Source: Acinetobacter sp. ASP199
GTDB taxonomy: Bacteria; Pseudomonadota; Gammaproteobacteria; Pseudomonadales; Moraxellaceae
Assembly (NCBI RefSeq): GCF_022700675.1
Contig: NZ_CP062182.1
Location: forward strand, 1,860,001-1,924,000
Reading direction: 5' to 3'
Length of the DNA: 64,000 nt
Shown: piece by piece, positions 46,798 to 56,578 of the stretch
Layout: each line of letters opens with the position of its first letter
How positions within the stretch are numbered: the stretch's first letter is position 1
Made by a program: the position numbers and the translations under genes
The notes under the pieces: model-generated
What the model saw: the letters and a program-made list of their open reading frames with translations, nothing else
What the model was told of the DNA's origin: nothing
Databases searched by the model: none

Positions 46798-47437
46798 TCT
46801 GTTATTAACTGGAACCACCGATACCTTAATCATGGTCGGTGTATCCGCCATCGTTGCCTTTCTGATTGGCTTGCCAATGGCAGTGGTTTTAGTCAGCACT
46901 TCGGAACATGGCATTTATCCATCCAAACCGATTAATCAGGCTTTGGGCTGGATTGTGAATATCACCCGTTCTGTGCCGTTCCTGATTCTGATGGTCGCAC
47001 TGATTCCAATTACCCGCTGGATTGTCGGTACCAGTTATGGTGTCTGGGCAGCAGTTGTGCCTTTAACCCTGGCAGCTACCCCTTTCTTTGCGCGGATTGC
47101 TGAAGTCAGTCTGCGTGAAGTGGATCAAGGACTCATCGAAGCTGCACAGGCGATTGGCTGTAACCGTAAACAGATTATCTGGCATGTGCTACTCCCTGAA
47201 GCACTTCCCGGTATTGTGGCGGGTTTTACCGTGACTTTGGTGACCATGATCAACTCATCCGCGATTGCCGGAGCGATCGGTGCAGGTGGATTGGGTGATA
47301 TCGCCTATCGTTATGGCTATCAGCGTTTTGATATGCAGATCATGCTAGCCGTGATTGTGGTATTGGTCATTCTGGTCATGCTAGTTCAGGCCACTGGTGA
47401 CACCCTATCGAATCAGCTCGATAAACGTAAAATTTAA
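46778..47437 (+). CDS. metI: MetI-type ABC transporter permease
   Basis: 219 residues from the ATG at 46778 (MHDQLIDLLLTGTTDTLIM), inside the 3' end of metN. About five membrane segments are visible. The EAA-type coupling loop to the ATPase is in LIEAAQAIGCNRKQIIWHVLLPEALPGIVAG. MetI/MetN/MetQ systems import methionine and related compounds across the inner membrane. It is the last gene of the sulfur operon. Confidence 0.93.
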   Translation: MHDQLIDLLLTGTTDTLIMVGVSAIVAFLIGLPMAVVLVSTSEHGIYPSKPINQALGWIVNITRSVPFLILMVALIPITRWIVGTSYGVWAAVVPLTLAATPFFARIAEVSLREVDQGLIEAAQAIGCNRKQIIWHVLLPEALPGIVAGFTVTLVTMINSSAIAGAIGAGGLGDIAYRYGYQRFDMQIMLAVIVVLVILVMLVQATGDTLSNQLDKRKI

Positions 47438-47548
47438 AAACATCTATTTCATAAGTTTTCAACAAAGCACCCAGCCATGACCTGACTTTGTCATGGCTTT
47501 CATGTAAAATCACTGGCAATTTTTATATAACGCTTTGTGAGTTATTTC

Positions 47549-48640
47549 ATGGGTTTTAATTGTGGTATTGTAGGCCTGCCTAACGTTGGTAAATCTACGC
47601 TTTTCAATGCATTAACTAAAGCTGCAATTGCTGCGGAAAACTTCCCATTCTGTACGATTGAACCAAACACCGGTATCGTGCCTGTGCCTGATCCACGCCT
47701 GGACAAACTTGCTGAAATCGTAAAACCACAACGCGTGGTACCAACTACCATGGAATTCGTGGACATCGCGGGTCTGGTTGCTGGTGCATCTAAAGGCGAA
47801 GGTCTGGGTAACCAGTTCCTGGCGAATATCCGTGAAACTGATGCAATTGCTCACGTTGTTCGTTGTTTCGAAGATGAAAACGTGATTCACGTCAACGGTA
47901 AAATTGATCCGCTTGATGATATCGCAACGATCAATACTGAGCTTGCACTAGCTGACCTGGAAACCGTGACTAAAGCAGTAACCCGTTTGGCTAAATCTGC
48001 GAAAGGTGGCGATAAAGAAGCGATCGCGACTAAAGCAGTTCTAGATAAAATTCTTCCTCTTTTAGACGAAGGTAAACCTGCTCGTGCAGCTGATCTGGAT
48101 GATGACGAACGTAAACTTGTTCGTGGCTTTGGTCTTTTAACCTTAAAACCAACTATGTACATCGCTAACGTGGCTGAAGACGGTTTTGAAAATAACCCGC
48201 ATCTTGATGCAGTTCGTGAGCTGGCTGCGGCTGAAAATGCAATCGTGGTTCCGCTTTGTAACCAGATCGAAGCTGAAATTTCATTACTTGAAGATGAAGA
48301 CCGTGCTGAATTCCTGGAAGCTATGGGCATGGAAGAACCAGGTCTGAACGTGGTGATTCGTGCAGGTTACTCACTGCTTGGTCTACAAACTTACTTTACT
48401 GCTGGTGTACAGGAAGTTCGTGCCTGGACAGTAAAAGTGGGTGCAACTGCACCTCAAGCAGCGGGTGTAATCCACACTGACTTTGAAAAAGGCTTTATTC
48501 GTGCTGAATGTATTGCTTACGATGACTTCGTTCAATACAACGGCGAAGCGGGTGCCAAAGAAGCAGGTAAATGGCGTCTGGAAGGTAAAACCTATATCGT
48601 TCAGGACGGCGACGTTCTGCACTTCCGTTTCAACGTATAA
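47549..48640 (+). CDS. ychF: redox-regulated ATPase/GTPase YchF
   Basis: 363 residues from ATG 47549, matching the family start [17 protein letters not shown]. The P-loop is GLPNVGKST; the usual GTP-specificity motif is altered, as is normal for YchF. A coiled middle part follows, and the C-terminal TGS domain starts around [17 protein letters not shown]. The protein binds ATP and associates with the ribosome; it is linked to stress response and translation. A GTG at 47537 is a poorer start. The strong terminator after it makes it a single unit. Confidence 0.97.
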   Translation: MGFNCGIVGLPNVGKSTLFNALTKAAIAAENFPFCTIEPNTGIVPVPDPRLDKLAEIVKPQRVVPTTMEFVDIAGLVAGASKGEGLGNQFLANIRETDAIAHVVRCFEDENVIHVNGKIDPLDDIATINTELALADLETVTKAVTRLAKSAKGGDKEAIATKAVLDKILPLLDEGKPARAADLDDDERKLVRGFGLLTLKPTMYIANVAEDGFENNPHLDAVRELAAAENAIVVPLCNQIEAEISLLEDEDRAEFLEAMGMEEPGLNVVIRAGYSLLGLQTYFTAGVQEVRAWTVKVGATAPQAAGVIHTDFEKGFIRAECIAYDDFVQYNGEAGAKEAGKWRLEGKTYIVQDGDVLHFRFNV

Positions 48641-48649
48641 GTTGAAGAC

Positions 48650-48679
48650 AAAAAAGCCCCGATAATTCGGGGCTTTTTT
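48650..48679. terminator. rho-independent terminator after ychF (bidirectional)
   Basis: Arms AAAAAAGCCCCGA / TCGGGGCTTTTTT with loop TAAT. Confidence 0.95.
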
Positions 48680-48696
48680 GTCTATTTCTAAAAAGA

Positions 48697-49242
48697 TTAA
48701 TCAGCTGCTACTTCCGCATATGGCGCGTTCTGATCCATCAGCAAGCGCTGCTTACGTGCTTCAATCAACATCTTGGCTTCAAGTTCCTTGCGAAAGCCGA
48801 GCAGGAAAATTATTTCTGCCAGGACAAATAAAGGCCCGATTGCAAGTCCAATCAGATCATCCATAAACGCTGGTTTTTTCTTTTCATAAAAATGTCCCAC
48901 GAACTGGAATGCCCACCCGATGACAAAGATTCCAACGCTGCTACTCAACCAGATTCCAGTATACCACTGTGCCACGTTATAAGCATAGGGATAGGCAAAC
49001 ATAAAAATGAAGGCCATGATCAAGGCAAAAAATACATCAATACTTAAATAATAAAGAATTGAAACAATGAGAATTCCCAAGGCTAAAGTCAGCTCAAAGC
49101 CGGACATCATCAGTGATACACGTGCAGTAAGACAAATAATGGAAAAAACAATTAATGGGATCCCAATGAAATGTGTCATGACATTCTTACGGTCTAAATG
49201 ATAAGCTGCATATTGGCTTAATAGTTTTTCTACTCTGGTCAT
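48697..49242 (-). CDS. Mpo1-like (DUF962) membrane protein
   Basis: 181 residues with about five hydrophobic segments. The N-terminal motif YAAYHLDRKNVMTHFIGIPLI and the later VGHFYEKKKPAFMDDL, with paired His residues (NxxTHFIG and FVGHFYEKxKPA), are hallmarks of the Mpo1/DUF962 family. In yeast, Mpo1 is an Fe(II) dioxygenase of 2-hydroxy fatty acids. The bacterial members are unstudied, so the reaction here is inferred from the conserved His set. It is divergent from the Crp-family gene, with 103 bp between the two starts. Confidence 0.85.
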   Translation of the reverse strand: MTRVEKLLSQYAAYHLDRKNVMTHFIGIPLIVFSIICLTARVSLMMSGFELTLALGILIVSILYYLSIDVFFALIMAFIFMFAYPYAYNVAQWYTGIWLSSSVGIFVIGWAFQFVGHFYEKKKPAFMDDLIGLAIGPLFVLAEIIFLLGFRKELEAKMLIEARKQRLLMDQNAPYAEVAAD

Positions 49243-49344
49243 ATTATTCTTCCTTGACTGGCCATAGGACTTGACTATAGCGCAACAATAAAAAATAAGT
49301 TGTCAGCTGGACGACAACTGATAAAACTTGGAGCATCAAAGCGA

Positions 49345-50040
49345 GTGGAAGAAAAATATCTTGTTGAATTAGAAAAAAATTCCTGGTTCTCAAAATTGCC
49401 TTCTCATTTCCAGAACGTCCTGCTGGAACATGCAGTTACCTTATCCTTCGATAAAGACCAGACCGTATTTTATTCAGGTGATTTGTTTGATGGAATCTAT
49501 GCCGTATTAGAAGGTGCAATTGGTCTAGGTTCTATCGATATAGAGGGTAAGGAAGCAGTTTCTGCGATTGTGGAACCTATTGTCTGGTTTGGTGAAATTT
49601 CACTAGTTGATGAACAGCCACGTTCTCATCATGCCATTGCTTGCAAGAAGTCCCTGCTCCTGCATATTCCCGCACAATTTATTTATAAGCTGGTCGCTGA
49701 ACATCCTGCATTCTGGTTCCATATCTCTCAACTCATGAGCCAGAAATTACGTTATGTGTTTCTGGAATTATTTTCTATTCAGACCCAAACCTTGCAACAA
49801 CGTCTAGCGCTGCGTTTACTGTTTATCCTGCAAGGCTATGGCAATCATCTGGTCATTGAAAACCGTACCATTCAGTTGTCACAGGAACAGTTATCTCAAA
49901 TGCTGATGTGTTCCCGACAAACCATCAATCAGGAACTGCAACAGCTGGAAAAAATGAATATCCTGAAAATTGCCTTTAAACAGATTGAAATTCTGGATGT
50001 ACAAAGACTCCATCAATTGACCGGTGTCCCGCTTCACTGA
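49345..50040 (+). CDS. Crp/Fnr family transcriptional regulator
   Basis: 231 residues from a GTG at 49345. The cyclic-nucleotide-like sensor fold is seen in FSKLPSHFQNVLLEHAVTLSFDKDQTVFYSGD and WFGEISLVDEQPRSHHAIA. The C-terminal winged helix includes LSQEQLSQMLMCSRQTINQELQQLEKM. There are no Fnr-type cluster cysteines, and the effector is unknown. The start is uncertain: a TTG at 49300 would add 15 residues, and neither has an ideal binding site. It stands alone, with a terminator after it. Confidence 0.88.
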   Translation: MEEKYLVELEKNSWFSKLPSHFQNVLLEHAVTLSFDKDQTVFYSGDLFDGIYAVLEGAIGLGSIDIEGKEAVSAIVEPIVWFGEISLVDEQPRSHHAIACKKSLLLHIPAQFIYKLVAEHPAFWFHISQLMSQKLRYVFLELFSIQTQTLQQRLALRLLFILQGYGNHLVIENRTIQLSQEQLSQMLMCSRQTINQELQQLEKMNILKIAFKQIEILDVQRLHQLTGVPLH

Positions 50041-50060
50041 TTTTGGTCTAAGAAAATCAA

Positions 50061-50087
50061 TAAGGCTGAGTATATGACTCAGCCTTA
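50061..50087. terminator. stem-loop terminator between convergent genes
   Basis: Arms TAAGGCTGAGT / ACTCAGCCTTA, loop of five bases. Confidence 0.8.
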
Positions 50088-50110
50088 ATTCGATGTGCTG
50101 ATAGTATGGA

Positions 50111-50596
50111 TCAGCTTGCGACACCCACCTGTTTCGGATCTGTATTGCCCAGTTGTGGATGAGCAATTGCACCTTCACACTGCTTTTTGTCACGTTCATA
50201 GTCGGCTTGTTTCTGTGCCAGACCATTTCCATCATCAAGTGTGGTACGTGCCCAGATTTCCAGACTGGTCAAGGCCTTACGACACAATGCATATTTTCCT
50301 TCAGTCACGGAATCAGTCATTTTTACATTAATACGCCAATCCGTGCTCAACTTGCGCGCAGGTTGACGAACGCGTTTTTCAATCTGATCAATCTGCTTGT
50401 TGTAGACTAGCGGATCTACTTCATTCATAAATGCCCAAGCTTCATGGGCATAAGTGGTCGCATCATTGCTCAGTTTCGGGGCTGGCTTAATTTCCGGTGC
50501 TTGAGCTTGATTGCCTGAACCTTCATTTCCGCATGCCTGTAACAACAATGCTGTGCTGACTAAAGCAACACTCAGTATGTAACGTGTCTTGAACAT
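50111..50596 (-). CDS. small lipoprotein, unknown function
   Basis: 161 residues from the ATG at 50594-50596 (MFKTRYILSVALVSTALLLQAC). The lipobox LLQAC predicts lipidation at that Cys, then an Ala/Pro/Gln linker (GNQAQAPEIKPAPKLSND). The mature domain is helical and has two Cys (YALCRKAL and KQCEGAIA), probably disulfide-bonded. Upstream in-frame ATGs (50602, 50626) lack a signal-peptide fit. No family recognised. It is convergent with the Crp-family gene and divergent from azlC. Confidence 0.75.
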   Translation of the reverse strand: MFKTRYILSVALVSTALLLQACGNEGSGNQAQAPEIKPAPKLSNDATTYAHEAWAFMNEVDPLVYNKQIDQIEKRVRQPARKLSTDWRINVKMTDSVTEGKYALCRKALTSLEIWARTTLDDGNGLAQKQADYERDKKQCEGAIAHPQLGNTDPKQVGVAS

Positions 50597-50707
50597 TAAC
50601 ATTATCAGGCTCGCCATCTTAAACAATTCGGCACTATGCTATTAAATTCACGTACAATACTCAATTACCATTTGACCCCTTGTTCAACTCTCCCTCCAAG
50701 GTGTGCT

Positions 50708-51460
50708 GTGTCCGAACTGAATCAACACGCTGTAAAACCTGCTAGTTTTTGGCAAGGTGCCAAAGACAGCCAGGCGATTATTTTTACTTATCTGCCCGTT
50801 TCTTTTGCCTTTGGGGTTTCTGCCACCCAGTTTGGCTTTACTGCCTGGGAAGCACTGTTCCTGTCCTGCTCCATGTATGCAGGTGCCAGTCAATTTTTGG
50901 TGGTCGCATTGCTCGGCAGTGGCACTTCCATCTGGATGACCGCATTAACCGTGATTGCGCTCGATATCCGTCATTTACTTTATGGCCCTGCGCTACAGAA
51001 TTTGATTCAGGATCGGCTCAATCTGAAAAAAACCGCAGTCTGGGCTTGGGGCCTCACCGATGAAGTCTTTGCCTCTGGCATGATTAAACTGTCCCAGCGT
51101 CGCCAAGAATGGTCTGAGTCGTGGATGCTAGGCTTAAGCTTGTTCAGCTGGTTGTCTTGGGCCACAGGTTCTTTTCTCGGTGGATTATTTGCAGATCAGG
51201 TCAGTAATTTACCGCAATTTTTACAGGCAGCTTTAGACTTCCTGTTACCTGCCCTGTTCCTGAGTTTCCTGCTAGCAGCCTTTGAGAAGAAGCATACTTT
51301 TGTCGTGGCTGTGACGATTGTTGTTTCTGCCATTGCCTGCTACATGATCGACCTGTCTGCTGCAATCTTTATCGGCATCAGTTCCGGTATTCTGGCAGGC
51401 TTGTTTAAGCACTATGTACTCAAACGGCCCGATCCTGAGCATGTCGGAGAAGAACTATGA
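50708..51460 (+). CDS. azlC: AzlC family branched-chain amino-acid exporter subunit
   Basis: 250 residues from the GTG at 50708, with AAGG six bases before it; a longer frame opens at 50636. The conserved block GAKDSQAIIFTYLPVSFAFGV, then SCSMYAGASQFLVVALLGSG and DIRHLLYGP, is the AzlC signature. Several membrane spans follow. With AzlD it forms an exporter of branched-chain amino acids or analogues. It overlaps azlD by four bases (ATGA). Confidence 0.93.
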   Translation: MSELNQHAVKPASFWQGAKDSQAIIFTYLPVSFAFGVSATQFGFTAWEALFLSCSMYAGASQFLVVALLGSGTSIWMTALTVIALDIRHLLYGPALQNLIQDRLNLKKTAVWAWGLTDEVFASGMIKLSQRRQEWSESWMLGLSLFSWLSWATGSFLGGLFADQVSNLPQFLQAALDFLLPALFLSFLLAAFEKKHTFVVAVTIVVSAIACYMIDLSAAIFIGISSGILAGLFKHYVLKRPDPEHVGEEL

Positions 51461-51804
51461 ATCTAGAGATTATTCTGGTCGGTATTGTGGTCGGGATTGC
51501 CAATTTCGCTTCCCGCTTTGGTCCTTTCTTTGTAATTCAGAAATTGCAGCAAGGTTCACAAAAGCGTGGTGCGCTGTGGTTGAAAATTGCCTTGGGTGCG
51601 ATTGGAATTTCTGCAATCAGCTCAATGCTGGTCGTGGCCACACTACCACCTTTACTGGAAACTCCCGATAAAAGTGTGGCGATGCTGGCTGGTTTTATTG
51701 TATTATCAGTGCTGTATTTCAAGTTTAAACGGATTGTGATGGCCACCCTGACGGCCGCTCTTACGTATGGCCTGATTTATACTTATCTGCCGATTCATTT
51801 TTAA
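51457..51804 (+). CDS. azlD: AzlD family branched-chain amino-acid exporter subunit
   Basis: 115 residues, three to four membrane segments (including IGISAISSMLVVATLPPLL and VAMLAGFIVLSVLYF). The short length and immediate overlap with azlC identify it. AzlD is the small partner of AzlC in the inner membrane. The pair forms a two-gene unit closed by a terminator. Confidence 0.93.
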   Translation: MNLEIILVGIVVGIANFASRFGPFFVIQKLQQGSQKRGALWLKIALGAIGISAISSMLVVATLPPLLETPDKSVAMLAGFIVLSVLYFKFKRIVMATLTAALTYGLIYTYLPIHF

Positions 51805-51823
51805 AGATTAAATCAATACATAT

Positions 51824-51861
51824 AAAAGGCTTATGCTACATTCAGGTATAAGCCTTTTTTT
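51824..51861 (+). terminator. rho-independent terminator after azlCD
   Basis: Arms AAAAGGCTTAT / ATAAGCCTTTT with a 13-base loop and a T-run. Confidence 0.85.
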
Positions 51862-51890
51862 AATGACAATAAGAAAACAGGAAAATTGGC

Positions 51891-52520
51891 ATGTTTGAAC
51901 CAAAGCAAATGCTTGAGGGGAAAATCTTTATTCATCAGCGCTGGGATAAACCATTACAATATTCCCGGAACAGTTTTCCTGCCTGTTATTTTGAATGCTT
52001 TATCAATGCTAAGAATTTTAGCGGCCACTTTATTGAAGTACATGCTGAACCCGCAGATCAGGTCCGTGTCATCTATATTCAGAAAAATGGTCAAAATAAA
52101 ATCATTGCTCTTTTTAATGAGACCCAGCAGGTGGCGCATTTACATCCACAAAACCTGATATTTAGCGTCTGGAGTTTAAAATATCGTATTTTACCGAATG
52201 CGCTCAAACTGTTTGGCTTTCTTTTCGCCCTGCTCACTCTCTTCTTTTTCCTTGCAGCATTTTCTGTCGGTCATGTCCAGTTGGGTAACGTAATTCTGGA
52301 TGCTTTCATGCTTTGCCTGATGGGTTTAGGATTATTTACTGTTGGCTTTGTTCTACCCTTTGCTGTTCCCTATCTCTACTGGCAACGCAATCAAACCATG
52401 AAACTCCTAGGTTGGTTGGATTTAAGTTCAGAGCAGATTCTTGAAATGGAAAAACTGAATCTGCAAAGTCGTATTTATGATTTGGATCCTAAAATTAATC
52501 CAGTGAAAATATCCGTCTGA
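51891..52520 (+). CDS. membrane protein with two central spans, unknown function
   Basis: 209 residues. The first 110 are soluble and beta-rich (FIEVHAEPADQVRVIYIQKNGQNKIIALFNE). Two hydrophobic helices follow around residues 112-165 (LFGFLFALLTLFFFLAAFSVG and DAFMLCLMGLGLFTVGFVL). A charged tail ends the protein. It has no signal peptide. The family is not known to me. It lies between azlD and purT with its own leader and stands alone. Confidence 0.7.
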   Translation: MFEPKQMLEGKIFIHQRWDKPLQYSRNSFPACYFECFINAKNFSGHFIEVHAEPADQVRVIYIQKNGQNKIIALFNETQQVAHLHPQNLIFSVWSLKYRILPNALKLFGFLFALLTLFFFLAAFSVGHVQLGNVILDAFMLCLMGLGLFTVGFVLPFAVPYLYWQRNQTMKLLGWLDLSSEQILEMEKLNLQSRIYDLDPKINPVKISV

Positions 52521-52656
52521 TTTCTTAATCTAAATTTTGCGAACTTTAATAAATAAAACTGTTGGGCAATATCACAATTTTGTATGAAACCGGCCTTATC
52601 TCTGCCAAGAGTTCTGCTATGCTAAAAGCCCATAAAATCAAACATGGATGATTTAC

Positions 52657-53862
52657 ATGAGCGTGACGATTGGTACCCCACTACAGGCTTCTGCCTTCAA
52701 GGTCTTATTACTGGGTTCAGGCGAACTGGGCAAGGAAGTGGTGATTTCCCTGCAACGGTTGGGTGTTGAGGTTCACGCTGCTGACCGCTATGACCATGCA
52801 CCTGCCATGCAAGTTGCACATCAGTCGCATACCCTGAATATGGCTGACCCTGAAGAACTCAAACAGCTGATTAATCAGGTTAAACCCAATCTGATTGTGC
52901 CGGAAATCGAAGCGATTGCCACTCAGGTGCTGGTTGAAATTGAAGAACAGAATATTGCCACTGTGATTCCTTCAGCTAAAGCGGTAAATCTGACCATGAA
53001 TCGTGAAGGTATCCGTCGTCTGGCAGCAGAAGAACTGGGCCTGCCAACCTCTGCTTACCGTTTTGCTGATACTTTAGAATCTTTCCGCGCCGCTTGTGAT
53101 GATATTGGTTATCCAAACTTTGTGAAGCCTGTGATGTCCTCTTCAGGCAAAGGGCAATCTCGCGTAAAAAACTTCGATGAAGTTGATGCTGCCTGGGAAT
53201 ATGCGCAAACGGGTGGTCGTGTAAATCAAGGCACCGTTATTGTTGAGTCACAGATTGATTTTGATTTTGAAATCACCCTGCTGACCGTTCGTGCCAAAAA
53301 TCCGAAAACAGGTGAAATCGAAACTTCTTATTGCGACCCGATTGGTCATCGTCAGGACTCTGGTGATTATGTCGAGAGCTGGCAGCCACAGCCAATGACA
53401 CCTGCTGCATTGGAAGAAGCCAAGCGAATTGCCAATAAAGTAACCGTTGCGCTCGGTGGTTGCGGTATTTTTGGGGTAGAACTCTTTGTCAAAGGCGACA
53501 AAGTATGGTTTAGTGAAGTATCACCACGTCCACACGACACTGGTTTAGTGACTTTAGCTTCCCAGTTCCAAAGTGAATTTGAGCTGCATGCGCGTGCGAT
53601 CCTGGGGCTTCCGGTGAATACAACCCGTCATAGTATTGCTGCCAGTGCTGTGATTTATGCCGGTGTAGATGATCAGAATCTCTCATATTCTGGCCTGGAT
53701 CTTGCTTTAACAGACGGCAACACAGACCTGCGCCTGTTTGGCAAGCCTGAAGGCTTCAAACGACGTCGTATGGGTGTAGCAACAGCGCGTGCTGAAACAA
53801 CGGATCAGGCACGTGAACTTGCGCAACAGGTGGCTCAACAAGTCAGTGTTAACCAAAACTAA
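52657..53862 (+). CDS. purT: formate-dependent phosphoribosylglycinamide formyltransferase PurT
   Basis: 401 residues from ATG 52657 ([20 protein letters not shown]). It has the ATP-grasp layout, with [20 protein letters not shown] at the front and [20 protein letters not shown] next. The central and C-terminal Mg/ATP segments include [12 protein letters not shown] and [28 protein letters not shown]. PurT uses ATP and formate to formylate GAR in purine synthesis. An ATG at 52648 is in frame but has no binding site. It stands alone upstream of glnD. Confidence 0.97.
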   Translation: MSVTIGTPLQASAFKVLLLGSGELGKEVVISLQRLGVEVHAADRYDHAPAMQVAHQSHTLNMADPEELKQLINQVKPNLIVPEIEAIATQVLVEIEEQNIATVIPSAKAVNLTMNREGIRRLAAEELGLPTSAYRFADTLESFRAACDDIGYPNFVKPVMSSSGKGQSRVKNFDEVDAAWEYAQTGGRVNQGTVIVESQIDFDFEITLLTVRAKNPKTGEIETSYCDPIGHRQDSGDYVESWQPQPMTPAALEEAKRIANKVTVALGGCGIFGVELFVKGDKVWFSEVSPRPHDTGLVTLASQFQSEFELHARAILGLPVNTTRHSIAASAVIYAGVDDQNLSYSGLDLALTDGNTDLRLFGKPEGFKRRRMGVATARAETTDQARELAQQVAQQVSVNQN

Positions 53863-53888
53863 GCTGAAATACAAACGGACGACTGTTC

Positions 53889-56561
53889 ATGATCAATACC
53901 CTGCCATTGCTGAATTACACCAAAAGTAACCACGACATTAAGGCCATTAACGAATGGCGCAGTGATGTCGAGCACCAGCTGCAGAATTGTTTTGAAAATG
54001 GTGAGTCGATCCGTGACATTATTCTGAGCCGATCTAATCTGATTGATGAAGCATTGCAGTTCCTGTGGAAGCATGCTGAACTCGATCAGACCGATCTGGG
54101 GCTGTTTGCTGTCGGTGGCTACGGCCGCCGCGAAATGCTGCCCTATTCTGATGTCGACATTATGATCTTATCAGAAGATGAAATTACTTCTGAACAGGAA
54201 CAGCTGATTTCGACCTTTATTTCATCCCTATGGGATGTTGGCAATTTCAAGCCGGGCATTAGCGTCCGCACCATTAATGAATGTGTCAATCAGGCCAGCA
54301 GTGACCTGACTGTAGCGACTACCCTGATTGAAGCCCGTCTGATTACCGGCAATGAAAGTCTGGCAAAATGGCCGCGTCGTATCGTGTCTCAATCCTGGAC
54401 CGACAAGACCTTTTTTGATGCCAAAATGGAAGAGCAACATAAACGCTATGCTCAACATAACAATACAGAAAGTAATCTCGAACCGGACATTAAAAATGCT
54501 CCGGGTGGTATTCGCGATATTAACCAGATCGGCTGGATTGCCAAACGCCACTTCCGTGTAAACCGTATTTATGATCTGGTACATCTTGGTTTTATTTCAG
54601 AATTTGAACTGGGAGTTTTAGAAGAAGCCGAAAGCTTCCTCTGGGAAATCCGTCACCATCTGCATCGCATTACCAAACGCGATGAAAACCGCCTGTTATT
54701 CGACTATCAACGTGATATCGCTGCGAAGTTTGGCTATGTACGCGAAGAAGGTCAGCCGCAGAATTATCCGATTGAACAGTTCATGAAGCGTTATTACCGC
54801 AATGCCCAGCAGGTATCAACGCTGAATGAAATGCTATTGGCCTATTTTAATGAATCGGTGATTACCCCGCGTCTGCCAAATTATGAACGCAACATCGAAG
54901 AAATTAACCAGAACTTTAAACTGGTTGATGGCAAACTTGCGGTACAGCACCATAAAATTTTCTCGGAAAATCCAAGCGCGATTCTTGAAATCTTTTATCT
55001 ACTGGCAAACCGTCCAGAGATTGAAGGCATCCGTGCCCGTACCTTACGTCTGTTAACGCTTGCGGCAAAACGCATTGATCAGGACTATCGTAATAACCCC
55101 ATTCACCAAGCGCTGTTTATGGCGATTATCCGCTCACCACATCGTTTATATGAAACCTTGGTGGCAATGAAACGCTACGGCGTACTGGGCAACTATATTC
55201 CGGCCTTTGGCCAGATTATGGGGCTTATGCAATACGACCTGTTCCATATCTATACCGTAGATGCACATACCCTACTGCTATTGCGTAACCTGAACCGCTT
55301 TAAGGAACCTGAATTCGCCAAAGAATTCCCTGTAGTGAGTTCAGTGTTCCAGCGTCTGGCCCGTCGTGACATCGTCTATCTGGCTGCCTTATTCCATGAC
55401 ATTGCCAAAGGTCGTGGCGGTGACCACAGCGAACTTGGTGCGACCGATGCAATTGCATTCTGCCGCACGCATGGCTTTACCGAGCGTGAATGTAATCTGG
55501 TTGCATGGCTGATTCAGAACCACCTGCTCATGTCAGTGACTTCACAGAAAAAAGATATTTCTGATCCGGATGTAGTCCGTGAATTTGCAGAGAAAATGGG
55601 TGATATGGAGCATCTGGATTATCTGTATACCCTGACCGTAGCCGATATTAACGCCACTAATCCAAAACTGTGGAATACCTGGCGTGCATCTTTAATGCGT
55701 CAGCTATACACCCATGCACGTGATGTCATCCGTTCAGGTCTGGGACGTCCAGTGGATTATCAGATGCTGATTGAAGACACCAAGTTTGCTGCCAGCGAAC
55801 TGCTGGTACAGGACTTCTCTTTGTATGATGTGGAAACCATCTGGCAGGAACTGGGTGATGACTACTTCCTGAAAGAGTCGCCAGATGAAATCGCCTGGCA
55901 TACCCGTGCCATTTTGCAACATGGTGATAATTCTGAACCGCTGGTGCTAATGCGCCCACATCGTAAATATGCACAAGATGCAGTGCAGATCTTTATTTAT
56001 ACGCAAGATAAACCAAACCTGTTTGCCACCACAGTAGCCGTTCTGGACCGTATGGACCTGGATGTACAGGATGCGCGGATTATCACAGCCACCAAGGCGT
56101 TCAGCCTGGACACCTATGTCGTTCTTGACCGTTTCGGTACGCTGCTGACCGATCCGGAACGCGAGCTGAAAGTTATTGATGCACTTAAAGATGCCTTAAG
56201 CCATTCTGATAAATACCCGGGCCTGATGCAGCGCCGTATTCCACGTCAGCTTCGTCATTTTGATATTGAAAATACAGTAGATATCAGCCTCAACCCAGTT
56301 TTAAACCAGAATATGGTAGAAATCGCTACGCTCGACCAACCGGGTCTACTTGCTAAAGTCGGCGGATTATTTATGATGCGTGGTCTGGATATTCACTCTG
56401 CCAAAATTGCCACACTTGGCGAACGTGCCGAAGACATTTTCTTCGTCACCAAAAAAAATGGCATGCCGTTGAACCCTGAAGAATCTTCTGAATTTGCCAC
56501 TGCTTTAAAAGCAGCGCTGGATGAAGCCTCTCATCAGGTCAACAGTCAACACTCACATTAA
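53889..56561 (+). CDS. glnD: [protein-PII] uridylyltransferase / uridylyl-removing enzyme GlnD
   Basis: 890 residues. The nucleotidyltransferase motif is [20 protein letters not shown] (about residues 75-95). A GlnD-type PII domain follows with [20 protein letters not shown], then the HD domain [22 protein letters not shown]. Two ACT domains close the protein (the first from [19 protein letters not shown], the second from [19 protein letters not shown]). GlnD senses glutamine and modifies the PII proteins that control nitrogen assimilation. dapC begins 17 bases after its stop. Confidence 0.97.
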   Translation: MINTLPLLNYTKSNHDIKAINEWRSDVEHQLQNCFENGESIRDIILSRSNLIDEALQFLWKHAELDQTDLGLFAVGGYGRREMLPYSDVDIMILSEDEITSEQEQLISTFISSLWDVGNFKPGISVRTINECVNQASSDLTVATTLIEARLITGNESLAKWPRRIVSQSWTDKTFFDAKMEEQHKRYAQHNNTESNLEPDIKNAPGGIRDINQIGWIAKRHFRVNRIYDLVHLGFISEFELGVLEEAESFLWEIRHHLHRITKRDENRLLFDYQRDIAAKFGYVREEGQPQNYPIEQFMKRYYRNAQQVSTLNEMLLAYFNESVITPRLPNYERNIEEINQNFKLVDGKLAVQHHKIFSENPSAILEIFYLLANRPEIEGIRARTLRLLTLAAKRIDQDYRNNPIHQALFMAIIRSPHRLYETLVAMKRYGVLGNYIPAFGQIMGLMQYDLFHIYTVDAHTLLLLRNLNRFKEPEFAKEFPVVSSVFQRLARRDIVYLAALFHDIAKGRGGDHSELGATDAIAFCRTHGFTERECNLVAWLIQNHLLMSVTSQKKDISDPDVVREFAEKMGDMEHLDYLYTLTVADINATNPKLWNTWRASLMRQLYTHARDVIRSGLGRPVDYQMLIEDTKFAASELLVQDFSLYDVETIWQELGDDYFLKESPDEIAWHTRAILQHGDNSEPLVLMRPHRKYAQDAVQIFIYTQDKPNLFATTVAVLDRMDLDVQDARIITATKAFSLDTYVVLDRFGTLLTDPERELKVIDALKDALSHSDKYPGLMQRRIPRQLRHFDIENTVDISLNPVLNQNMVEIATLDQPGLLAKVGGLFMMRGLDIHSAKIATLGERAEDIFFVTKKNGMPLNPEESSEFATALKAALDEASHQVNSQHSH

Positions 56562-56578
56562 AACGCGGTAACTCATTC

